Below are positions 1 through 12,800 of a DNA stretch of 64,000 bases, piece by piece. Location: NCBI RefSeq assembly GCF_905404315.1, contig NC_066288.1:9820501-9884500 (forward strand). Reading direction: 5' to 3'. The DNA comes from Leptidea sinapis. Lineage: Eukaryota; Arthropoda; Insecta; Lepidoptera; Pieridae. A program made the position numbers and the translations under genes. Numbering within the stretch: the first letter of the stretch is position 1; each line of letters opens with the position of its first letter. Below the pieces are notes generated by a model. The model made no database searches and was not told the origin of the DNA. It was given only the letters and a program-made list of their open reading frames with translations.

Positions 1-3000
1 CTCAGTATTTCAGTTTTAATCTTCCAAGCCAAACAGAGCCCTATGAAAATAAATTTATACACGGTTCGGAAGCTTTCATTCTGTATGTTATTAATTATTC
101 ATGTGATATAGGCATAAAAGTTTAAATTTATTGTCTCAATCAGTACGTGACATTCTTCGTATGTCTTCGATCGGATATTGGCTGAATCGAGGAACTAGGA
201 AGCCGTACACACTATTAATGAAGTGGCAACAAAAAAAAAGGGTTCACAGCACACAACCGATAAGAGAAAAACGGCGGATGCCTAAAGACAAGTGTCAATA
301 AATACTTATAAACTTAGTTATACTTAACAAGGTTGTGCATAACTTCTCTCGGTTGTCTTGGGAATAAACCACTTCAAATCTCACAACCACGGACGAGTAA
401 AAAAATAAGGACTCCGTGCCACCTTACATAACAATGAGGCACCAAAACAAGCCGGTAAACATGTAAATACATAGCCCCACGCATCACTTACACTAAAACA
501 AGCCAATCGGATCGCCATTATGAGATTTGCCATCGTCTGTAACAGATCAGTTTGCGTCGCAATCAAATATTTTAAAAATGCCGTTGTGCATTGTGCAAGC
601 GTAAAAACAAAAAATATTTGTGGATATATGATTATCTAAGGGACAAAAAATTGTGTGACTGGTATATCCCGTGACCGCACACACACTAGCATAAAATTGC
701 TTAACTTGCTTATATCACGGCGGAGTCCTTCTTTTATTAATAGTCCGTGATCACAACCAGACACGGGTAGAGTGCGAGCGCTGCAGTGTTCAGTTTGCCA
801 TATTCTAGTCATCTGTTGTGAACAAAAGCTCTTAAGGGAACAAATGAGATTTTATTGAATCTCTTCCTTTAGGTAGTTTTCCTTAAAGTTATACCTATAA
901 CAAGGCTGGCTAAACATAAGACGAACGACTCGAAGAAAAGCTACACAACGAAATAGTACCCACCTGTGTGTAGCGAGTGAAATAAAAGGGAGATATACGT
1001 CGTTCTGAGTACATACGTAGGTATGTAAGTAAAAGCCTTACCTATTGGTATTTATTAATGTTTTAACTAAGTATTTATGAAATTAGCAATAATATTATAA
1101 TGTATATACTCAAGCTAGTTGCATTATTTGTATTGGTAGTTTTTGACATTTGTGACACTAATGACAAGGGCGAAGATCACTGACGCGAGATGATCTTTGG
1201 CAACGCTTAGATTCTAAGTGGGCCCTTATTACAATAGTTACTTTGTCACGCAACCAAAAGTAGTGTCCAGACGGCTGCGGCCGGAACGTCTCAACAGGGC
1301 GCTGGTGATCTAGTGCGTGAAAACTGGAAAGACTAGTGACAGAACAGTCGAGATCACAGGTGACGTGTGGAGCAGAAGACACCTCATGGCCTACCATCAA
1401 CTTTTAAGTAGCGATTCAATTCAGATACAGTTCAGTTTAGGTACCTAAAGTGAATCGCTAATATTCGTACCATGAAGTGCCTATAAATGAATGGCGTTCC
1501 CTTATGAAATAATGAACGAAAGAAATTTGTCTGTGGTCCGCGGTGTGAGAAAGAGATGACGCTGTAAAGCCGTTGCATAGGTCTGTCTCTCTTACTCGAA
1601 CTATGTGCGTTGCGTTTCGAAACCTAAAATGATATGATTTTAGCGGATTTTTTGCGTGAAAATTACTACAAATGCATTTTAAAATTGAAAGAAAAGAAAG
1701 AAAGATAAAAAAGTAAGACTATAGCGTCAAATTATAAACCATTAAGCCCTTTTTTGTGCTCATTAAATAATAGTTATATATTGTCGTTCTTTGAATAACA
1801 AATTAAAGGTTTGATTAGGTGTTTTCGTAAAACGAACCTGTTTAAAACGAGGTTATGAACACACCTCCATTCGTTTGATTTGACAGGAGCACAGGGTATA
1901 TTTTGTTTAATTCGTTCTTGCGAACAGAAATAGGCAGAGGCCTTACTGCCTTGTCTTTAATATTTTTATTTTCGGTATTTATTTTCAGTAGTTTGTTTTA
2001 CAATAAAGTCTAATAAAGTGTTCTCATCACAACTTTCATCAATTAAATTTTCCTTTTCTGTATGTTTTCACTATTTTTTAAAAGTTATTAACAACAAGAT
2101 TCACTTTCCGCTAAGAAAGTTGTAACATTTTTTGAATCGCTCACTTAAGCTATCTAATTTAGGTTGAAATATTACCTCATGGTACGAATGAATGAACGAA
2201 CTAAAACAGTTTGCGATTCAATTTCCGACTTGATTCGACGTCAACCTAAATTGGATCGCTCAAATGACGTCGAGTATGAAATAGCAAAGCAGTTCATTTT
2301 AGGTCGTCAATTGAATCGCAATAAGAGTTCATGGCCGCTAGGTGTACGAGACCCTTGGAATGGAATTAATTAATATTTTCCATATTACTTAAGATGTTTA
2401 TTGATGTTAATATTTGAAGAGATGAATTTGAATATAATTTTTGTTATAGGTAGTTATCAGACTATTATAATTAATACATGTATAGTTATTGTTATTTGCT
2501 CAGATGTGAGATGTCTCCAATATGTTTTAAATAATTGATGCGTTTTAACATGTTAAATATTTGTTGGAAAAATACTATTGTTTTGTATAATGATTAAATC
2601 AGATGGCAACTTAAAACACAATTAAATTATGTTGTAGCGAGGGTAGAAGAGGGTGCAGAGGGAAGATTTCCATCATGTAGGTACGATGAAGTGCGAACAA
2701 ATTAGCTATCCGCACGCCAAACAAAGATGGTAAAATCTTCTTTTTGAGCAAATGTAGTAGATACTTTAAAAATGCGAGTCATTGAAACTGAACGTATTCA
2801 AGTGGGCGTGAACCCGGAATTGCGACCACCCTTTGGGTTCAATAGAAATGTTAATTATCAACACATCTCTTTTGTTAAAATTCTGTTCAATTAGTCGCGC
2901 TTTATTTCCCGCTTTGCTGTCAGTACGTGAACCATATCACGTAGGTATCGCTGCAAATGTATGCATGTTGAATAGTGTTGAACATTACTGCATAGCATAC

Positions 3001-3723
3001 CACAAATAACACTATAATAAGCTTTGACTGCTATATCTATACATTGTCACACTTACTCCAGTTTTTTTAAATATTCTTGGACAGTAGACAGCAATGTAAA
3101 ACATTTGTTCAGTTGAGGTTACGTAATATGTTGATTTTAGAACCTAATTCGGACAGTAACAGTTGCCTCACGACTATAGGGTAAAGTGGGCTTATATTGT
3201 CTTCACTTACTTGTCACACTTTTACCATTTGCTTCCAGACTGCGAATGATTTGTCCTTATGTGTATAAAGCGTCATTGTATAATAACTATCAGTCGCCGG
3301 CTTTATAGAAATGTTGCCACTGTAGTGCCACAGTGTACCAATTACTTAAATGTTGTGACCTTTGGTGGCTAGCTCACTTTTTCAGAACCGAAATTTAACA
3401 AGAAGCATTTCACATCATGATTATTGGCCGACCACACAGCCAGTTGATTGTCTGTATAAACTAACTGTAACTGCGGGGAATTGAATGAAATGCAGTATTG
3501 TTCACCAAAATGATGTTTTATATTTATAGGTATTGTGGATGAGTGCTCTGTTCACAAAGTCTGAATATAAACAAGGTTTTAAATAAATATTTTGCTTTCC
3601 CCACTGTTGTTGTCATTTTTAAATAAAACGCCAGTCTAAATAAAAAACAATTTAATTATTAGTTATTTCATACAAATATATTGATCACTTGAATGTAAAG
3701 TAAATGCAACACGACAGGACGAA
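1..3723. other. Intergenic region, no gene recognised
   Basis: A+T-rich sequence downstream of the eEF1B-gamma 3' end. The open frames present are short and show no recognisable protein motif. The only structure I see is the group of inverted motifs listed separately at 1412-2340. Confidence 0.6.
1412..2340. repeat. Cluster of short inverted motifs (possible foldback element)
   Basis: The left side carries TAGCGATTCA and, about 40 bases on, TGAATCGCTA, flanking a 14-bp palindrome TTTAGGTACCTAAA. The right side (about 2140-2330) repeats the words GCGATTCAATT, AATTGAATCGC, AATTTAGGTTGA and TCAACCTAAATT in both orientations. A stretch near 1464-1479 (TTCGTACCATGAAG) recurs inverted near 2177-2190. 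This suggests two diverged inverted arms about 0.7 kb apart, or several copies of one small palindromic element. The class is unknown. Confidence 0.4.
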
Positions 3724-3729
3724 TTTATT
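3724..3729 (-). terminator. Candidate poly(A) signal of eEF1B-gamma
   Basis: AATAAA on the minus strand (tttatt on plus), about 170 bases after the eEF1B-gamma stop codon. It is the first canonical hexamer I find downstream of the stop. Assignment is by position only. Confidence 0.5.
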
Positions 3730-3898
3730 GATAATTACAAATAAACAATCATGGGGTTAGTGAGTGCGGAGGAGCTGGCAACGCAACACAGAAGATAAAC
3801 TGTCAGTACATTAACACACTGCATACAGCTGTTGAAATAAGTCGGCATATTTTATAAATAATTTCCATATAAGAGTATAAAGGATTGCGTGTGGACGC

Positions 3899-6800
3899 TC
3901 ACTTGAAAATCTTTCCCTGGTTGAATTTGCGACCCTTGGAATCTACACCACTCCATGAGAAGTAGTCGTGCACTAACTTCTTGGTCTCCTCACTCTTTGG
4001 GTCGAGTTTCTTCCAATCGTAAGACTCGTAGTCAATCTGCCAGTCCGGGGACAGTGGGAAGGCGAGCTCCTGGCCGCGCCACACCCACACGCCGGAGATG
4101 GATGAGTCGTTGTCGGAACCGAACAGGCACACCGACGAGAACGCCTGCTTACGCATCTTGTCCAGACGCTGGAACATACCTGCACAACACCATCATAATA
4201 TATATTATTTTATATGGTTTACTTTGACTGTGCTATTTAGACACTTTAGCCTTTTGATACGGCCTTTCTTATTGAATTTATATTTTAATGGAACAGCAAA
4301 AGAGTCTGCCGTTCACTTCATTGAGTGATCATAGAACACATGTACTTTTGAGAAGGTGGCCTCTGAGAAGAGTATTCCAATAACAACATTCAAAAAGCAC
4401 TTGTTACCAAAACCAAACATTTTATTATGAAGTTTCTAAAAAGCCACAAAGATTTTTCAAGTTTAAGTTAACACTGTTTTATAACCTTTAATTTTAAGTC
4501 TGGTTATTGACTATCAACTGAAGGTGTTTAGTGGTAGGAACATACCTGTAATGAGATTACAGCTCATGAACACTTTGGACAGTTCCTGTGGGTACTTGTA
4601 CTCAGAGAACCAGATGGAGTAATGTTCAGGATCAAACTTCTCCCAAAAGTATGCAATGGACTTCTCCTCATCCTCATTGGAATAGCAACGTTTAAAGTCA
4701 TCCATGTTGAATGTTCTGAAATAATTACACAATCTCATTGTATATGCACTGGCGGTTCAGTTTGTTTCATCTGATTAACAGATACAAGACACTGCTCCCC
4801 ACCTTTGGCCGGGATATACTCTTAATAATTGCTTCCCTCTAGGGTGGGATAAAACTTATTGTGGGTGACCTCAAACTAATTTTAACCAGGTTTAGGCCAC
4901 CCACGAAAAGTTCAAATAATATTCAATTAAAATAAATCGTAACAACGTAGTGAAACAGGTAGTGTGAATTAGAAAAAATACCTACTAAGCTGAAAGTAGC
5001 GGGGCGCGACAACTATGTTCCATAGTTAGGGTGAATTTCACAAAATATTCCAGTTTATGTTAAGGTTAATTACTATAACAATAATCTAAACGACCGTTAG
5101 ATCACATCGACGAACTGTGTTGCACCATAATAAAATTCGATGTCATTAAAGTTATTTAGGTTGCTAGTGAAATGACATTTATCTCCTTAAATATGTGCAG
5201 TATTTTCTTAAATGATATTACTTTATGAAAATGACTATTCTATTCAATTTTTCGTATTGTGTGCTTCTGTGGAGGGTACAACACAATTTAGCCAATGTCA
5301 CATTAAAGTAACACTACGAAGCTTTGAGTATGCATATTCTAACTTTAAGTTTAGCTAGAAGCACTGGCGTGGTTTAGACGTAAGTGAAATATAGGAGAGA
5401 TTATTGTTTTATTTTAAATCATACATTTTGAGAACCAAGGTTTTTGAGGGATTTCAGGTTGGAGTTCTCCATAAAATTTTCCTTTTTAAGTTATAGAAAC
5501 TTGCCAAAAGTTTGACCAGATCTCATACATCTTGGGTTTCAGGTTACAAGTCTTGAGAGTAAATTTCAGAATGTTTAGACCTACCACAGGCTTCTGCACT
5601 TTCATTATCCAGATTGCTACACCAACCAGACTCATGTCAGTTTTAGTGTAGATCTTATACCAATTTTGGAAATCAGAGTGCATTATATGAGAAAAAATTA
5701 AATTGGCTCCAATACGTAAGTTTCAAATTACTGAGGGTTGGAACGTAAGTGAACTGAAAGGCAGAACGGGTGAACAAAAACATATCAAGATTTATGAACT
5801 TTACGGTCACTCTAATGGTTGGCTCAGTGGAAGAGCGCTCCCACATAGCACGAGGTGGCCGGGTCCGAGTCCCGCATCGTTCAAAAAAATTTGTTTACAA
5901 ATTTAATTTGTGTAATTAATCCCAAAAGTGAGTGTTATCACTTTAAACATACCAAATTGTTTATAAATAAACATTTTAGAAATATACTTTTTAATGAAAA
6001 GTTAATTGAGAGGAAAAATCTTCAATTCCTACTGAGATTGTTGGCTGGTACTATAGACACCGAACTCTTGTAGCCTGCAACTGTTTAAAGCAAGTCAGGA
6101 GGACAAGTGAGCTCACTGCTCACTAAATGAATGAATAACTACACCCCTGTATCTGTCATCATCTAGCAACATTTTTTATCATATAAATTGGAAATATTGT
6201 GCAAATGAGCTTCACTCCACCGTTTAAGTGTATGTTGCTGTCTAGTAAATTGTTGCATAGCTATATTTTATCTAATAGACTGTTTGTTGCTCTAACTTAC
6301 CCTTTGGGCATTGAGTCAAAGGGATCCTTGGATTCCTTTGGCTTTTCTTCAATATCATCTTCTAACTCATGTTCTTTAGGTGTTTCTTTTTTAGGTTGTT
6401 CCTTTTTCTCTTTCTTTTCTTTTTTGGGTGCATCATGCTGTGAATTAAAAATAATTATGATTAAAATAAAGTAAAAAAAAAAACCAAAAAGGGAATGTAA
6501 TAATAGTACTTTTAAGTGTTATAATTGAAGTAAAAAGGATAAATGGATCAAGTCACCATCATAATCTTTACTTTGATTATATGATATGGATCAAGTCACC
6601 ATCATAATCTTTACTGATTATATGATATGGATCAAGTCACCATCATAATCTTTACTTTGATTATATGATATGGATCAAGTCACCATCATAATCTTTACTT
6701 TGATTATATGATATGGATCAAGTCACCATCATAATCTTTACTTTGATTATATGATATGGATCAAGTCACCATCATAATCTTTACTTTGATTATATGAAAT

Positions 6801-9800
6801 GAGATCAATGTACCTTCTTATCCTTGGTTAGCTCTTGGTACTTCTTAGGATCATAGACTGGAGCTGCAGAACAAAGAGAGAGGTGTCCTACGACAGCCAA
6901 CACTTGTGGTTGGTTGGCCAATGTGAGGAACCAACGTTGGACATTCACTAGGGATGCTCTTAGGCTTGGCTCGAGCACATGCTGTAAATAAAATATTGAA
7001 AACTGTAAGATTATTTAAGTTTCTATAAATACAATAAGATCATAATTTTATATTTATTTAAGACAAACCACGCAAGATTGTAAATTTTTTTAAACTAATT
7101 ATTGAGATTAATATAATGTTAATGTATATAATTATGGATACAAGGCTTGCTGATTTACTAAAAGTAATACATTGGCCGAAAATAGGATAGTAAAACTGCT
7201 ACAAACACAAAAAAACAAATAAAATATAGAACTGCCACAAAACTTGTCAATATACCAACTGTAGATTAACTAAGAGAATTGATACACTAGATTTCTCTAA
7301 CCTCAACATCAACATAATTTTAGCATGCATCAAATGTCATTCCAAATCACAAGTCGTTCGGATCCGGCAAACTCCAGGCCTTTTGCTGTTACCTCCCTGC
7401 TCTCCAAAATCATGGAGAACATAAATAACCGCCAGCTCTTGGTATACCTAGAGGGTTACCAGTTGATCAACGATCGTACGGCTTCGCCATGGTCGGTCGG
7501 CGGACGATCTTCTGGTATACCTAACACATGGATGGGCGGCGGCTATCGAAAGCACGCGCGAAGGCCTAGCAGTTAGCTTGAGCATAGGACCTTTGATCGT
7601 GTATGCCACAAGGTGCTTCTCTCAAAACATCCATCATATGGGCTTCCCGAGAAATTCTGCAAGTGGACCACTAGTTCCCTCACTGAGAGCAGCAGCATAC
7701 AGGTCGTAACAACAGCTAACAACACTGTTTTTTATGCATATCAATGATATGTTGGACGCGTCAACCATTTTCTCAAAATTGATTCCTTTACAATTATTTT
7801 TGACGTCATTCAAAGACTACCATCTGGCGCTCTGAGCGAGAAGAAGCGGCGCAAGAAACTCTCCTAAAGCTGATTTCACCTTCACACGACATGCCACAAT
7901 TTTATCATCTCCACCATCTAGATGTGTTGTGTTCCTCCGCAGTGCAGTTTTCAAGGAATTTTCTTCTACATACAACCAAGCTGTGGCATGAGTTTACTTG
8001 TGTAGTGTTTTCAGGACGGTACGACATGAGTATCTTCAAAAAAAGCGAGTACACTTTTCTAAAGGGCCGGCAACGCTCCTGTGATTCCTCCTATGGGCGC
8101 TGAGCGCTCGTTTGTCAATACCAAATCCAAAACGTATTTTATACAATTTTTGTCTGTTTATCCGTGTGATGTCTGGGGAAAACGCAGAAGCTACTAAATA
8201 GCTTTAATTTAATATTGAAAATTTTTTCATGAATATTAACAAGCAGTCGGCATATAAGACAGATGTCACCTCATGTATATGTAAGTCATACCAGAAGGTA
8301 CTAAAGCATCAGTAATTTAGTAAAATAGACAAAACAGAAGTAATTTTTACAGAAGACATAAAAAATTTACAAAAGTAAAATTAATAGTGGGAGTATTTGT
8401 TATTCAAACATAATATGATCAATACATACCTGGAAAGAGTGTAGAAGAGTGCAGAAGACAATGATGTCAGCCAGAGTGACCCTCTCAGTTACAAGGAATG
8501 TGCGTGTGAGCAGATGAGCATCCAACAACTTCAGCGCTGAAAGCAGATCGTTCTTCGCACGCTCCACATTCTGGAAATAGGTTAAAAGTGTTATGAACAT
8601 CTGCCAGCAACTCTTATAGGGTTCTTCAATAACAACCATCCTGATTTATAACATTCAATTATAAACCCATTACTTTTCAAGCATTTGCACTACAATGGCG
8701 ACAATAAATGAACACATGGTTAGAGCTACTTAACCGTAATCATAAAAATTTAATTCTAAAATTTAAAGTAAATAATTGGTTTATTCAAACAACGAAATTA
8801 TACATTTAGAAAACAAAATTTAAATCAAATTACGTGCCCGCGCTATTCACCTACACGGCTACGGCACGGCGTCGAAGAAGCTTACAAGAACTCGTGTCTA
8901 CAAGATCCGTTACAGAATGTTCCGGAATGATGTTATGGAAAATTGATTTATTTAGATTAATTATGTTATCTATATATCGTTATATTATATTATCACCCAT
9001 CACATTTAATTCTCATTTCTAGTAGTCTGTCGATATGTCATTGAGAGTATAATAAAGTATAAACCGTCGCTCGGGGCACTCCCCCCACTCCACATATTGC
9101 AATTGGTGTAGTCCCGGTGCAGTCGTCGAAAAAACTACACGCGCCTGTCGACGAAAAGGTTACGCGCGACGCTCAACGCGACATACCCTCGTTTTCGCTC
9201 GTAGTAGTTCTTCGGCCATCATTCAATATTATAGAATTAAGCTTGGATTTTTTTATATAAAATGAGTCGTAGGTTACCACAAAGTGTAATACTCGAGGAA
9301 TCACGAAGAGAAGACGAAGAAGAGAGTGAATCAGAGCTCAGCGACCAAGGCTCTGAAACTTCCGACAACATCGTTGCAGAGGAATCAAACTGCTCGGACT
9401 CAGAAAAGGATGATTTGCCACTTACAGGAATAAGTAGCTGTTATATAGGCGCGATAAAGTAACGAAGTGGCTAAAATCTAACAATAACAGAGTGAGGCGT
9501 CAAGTTCAAAATATTCTCAACATTTACGCAAGCCTGGAGTTTATTCATTTCAGAGAAAATTATTGAAAAAGTTGTTAGATATACCAACGAATTATTTAAA
9601 AAAAAAACGCCACCGTATAACAGAATACGTGACTGCAAACCGACAGATGCGGTGGAAATTCTTTTCGGATTGTTGTACATAGCGGGATCCTTGAAGACAT
9701 CACACGCCAATTTAGAAGATTTATTGATTTACAAGTGATGGGACAGGTATACCTATGTTTCCTACTACTATGTCAGTGAAGAGAGTAAAATTTACTACTA

Positions 9801-12800
9801 AAGGTACTACGCGACAAGCTCGTACTCTAAAGCTGCGCCAATGAACGAGAAGTTTTAGATATGTTTACACAAAACTGTCTTTTGCCATAAAGCCGGACAA
9901 ATACGGAATCAAACTTTATCCATTAGTTGATGTTGCTACGTTTAACGTTCTAAATATTGAACTTTATGCTGGCAAGCAGCCTGAAGGCCCATATCAGTTC
10001 AGTATCATATCATAGAATTTCTGGCACTGGAAGAAACCTTGCCATCAATAATAGTGTGCCGCTTATGAACGATTTGGCCAAGGATTATAAGATTTCTGTT
10101 GTGGGTACCATGCATTAAAACAAGAAAGAAATACCTCCTTGCTTTATAGATAAAAACAGACCTGAATATTCAAGTAAATTTGGATTTTCAGATACACTTG
10201 TATCTTACATGCCAAAAAAGAAAAGATCTGTAGTTCTTATATCATCACTTCATTGTGCTGCAGAATTTGATGAAAGCGCAAACCCAGCATCGTTACTTTA
10301 TAGGTACAATAAAACAAAAGTGGGTGTCAATGAAGTTGATAAAAAAGCAAAAATGTATTCGGTTTCAAGGATGAATAATAGATTACCACTTGACACTCTT
10401 CTTTCGTCTTCTGGATATTGCAGGAATAAATAGTATGGTGATATTGAGGGCAAATAATGTGACCCTTCGGAAAAGTTTAATGTATCTACGTGCATTAGGC
10501 ACTGAATTGACAAAAAGAGTATGTCCAAAGAAGATCAACGATGTTAGGCCTTCCACGAAAACTAAAAAGAAACATAAGGGGGCATTCGAATACGGAGGAT
10601 AGTGCTGCTGATACATAAGTAGGTAGTTCTGGCACTTGTAGAGGAACCTGTAAAATATGTCCTGATAAAAAAGGGGGAAACAAAAACGCAATGAAAGTTA
10701 TGTATGAAAAATATTTGCAGAAGTCATACAACATTTATTTGCTATCAATGTTATATGGATGAAGATACTGATTCTTATGAAAACTAAATAAAAGCTAATT
10801 AATTTTTATTATTAGATTACATATACATATAAACTAGTCTTAGATATATAAAAGGGTTTTGTGTTCCCAATATTTGAGTTATTTAACTAATTTAATAATT
10901 CTTTTTCATAATTTTAATTACTTTTTTGACAAATCAGACTTTAAAGACAATGATGATATATCTATGTTCAAATAAATAAACAAATATTGAATAATTTGTG
11001 CTTTATTTCTCTTTTTCATCCCAAACATCTTTTCGGTCCTGTTACAAGTAACCGTGCAATCACTTGATGGTTAAATAGCTCTACCCGTGTGTTCATTTAA
11101 TATTTGTATTTAATTGAAGCGTTATATAACTGTTTTATGCACAATATAATATTATGTTGAAGTCTCACCACTGAATAAATTTCCAAAGCTCTGCCTCTCA
11201 TATTCACATCAATTATTATTATTAATTACAAGTACATGAAGTAAGATACAAAATAATTTAAATATCACACACAAGTTACAGAATGTGGAGCATGGAGCAA
11301 GCACCTGTTTGTTGAACTGCATGATGCCAAGATAGGGAAACACCCAAGCACAGGAGGCTGGCAGCAGTTCACTGTCAGCCCATGATGCACACTGGTATAT
11401 CACAGCTTGAGACTTCAGATCTGAACCACGAAGGGCATCATTACCAACTGAAAGAGAAACAGCTAATTATTTAAAATTCATTATTCTGTTAACATTAATA
11501 ATCATGACTATCTATTAACTCCATAACAATAAAAGGCATTTATTTTCTCAAAATTGATTCCTTTAGAATTCTTTTTGATGTCATTTCTTATACTACTACC
11601 GCTTCGGAAACAAATGGCGCTCTGAGAGAGAAGAAGCGGCACAAGAAACTCTCCCAGCATTCTTTTTTTGCGCTCTTTTCAATAAAAATATACAATATTG
11701 TACAGTCGCTATAAAATAATCACAATCTAGTCCCAGGCTGTCTGATCATTTAGATATTCAGCAGTGGAGTAATAGGATTTACGACAGAGCCATTTTTTTA
11801 TAAAACATTTAAATTTATTTATTTAGATAATGCCTGAACAGTGGCTGGGACTTTATTGTAGAAGTGTATACATTTACCCTTAAAGCTATTATGTATCTTA
11901 TGAAGCCTACTAGAATTAGTTACAAGCAATCGCTTATTTCTAGTGTTATAATAATGAAAATCACTATTAAGAGCAAAAAGGTGACGATTTTTGTGAATAT
12001 ATATTAAATTTTCATAAATGTACTGACAATAAACAGTCATAATATTTATTTCTTTAAATTTTTCTTTGAGTGACTGTCTATAACCAAGCTGATATATAGC
12101 AGGAACAGCTCTCTTTTGCAGTGCAAACACTATATCAATGTCAGCAGCATGACCCCATAGTAATATACCGTATGTCATGATGCTGTGAAAATAACTAAAG
12201 TACACTAATCTAGCGGTCGCAACATTCGTGTACTCTCTAATCTTTCTAAGTGCATATGGCGCAGAGCTTAGTCTATCTGCTAGATGGGTAATATGTGGAC
12301 CCCACTGAAGCTTTTTATCTAACGTGATACCCAAGAAGACCGGAGTGTCCACAAGTTCCAATCTCTGGTCATTTATAAGTACGTTGGTTTGTACCTCCGC
12401 TGTGTTTGGTGTAATGAACCGTAAACACTTTGTTTTTTTACTGTTTAAGTGCAGATTATTCGTCTCATATATAAATCAAACATCAATTTTAAAGTTATAG
12501 TCAGTCATTGATGACTGATATGATCAATAGGTGATTTTTTTTTATATGGACAAATAAGACAAACAAGTATATGGGTAACTTGATGTTAAGTGATCACCAC
12601 CACCCTCATTCTACTGCAACAACAGAGCAATCACAGGAGTGTTGCTGACCTTGCAGATAGGTTGAATGCAATTTTTTGAAGGTACCCATGTTGTATCATG
12701 TTGGAAACACTGCATAAGCAAGTTCATTCTTGTGTTTTGTAGAATAATTTAAAAATTTCACAGCTTGGTTGTATGTGAACACAATTCCTTGAAACCTCAC

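Noticed and set aside
2164..2373. Small protein of 69 aa
   Set aside because: The frame coincides with the inverted-motif cluster and has no recognisable domain; more likely chance.
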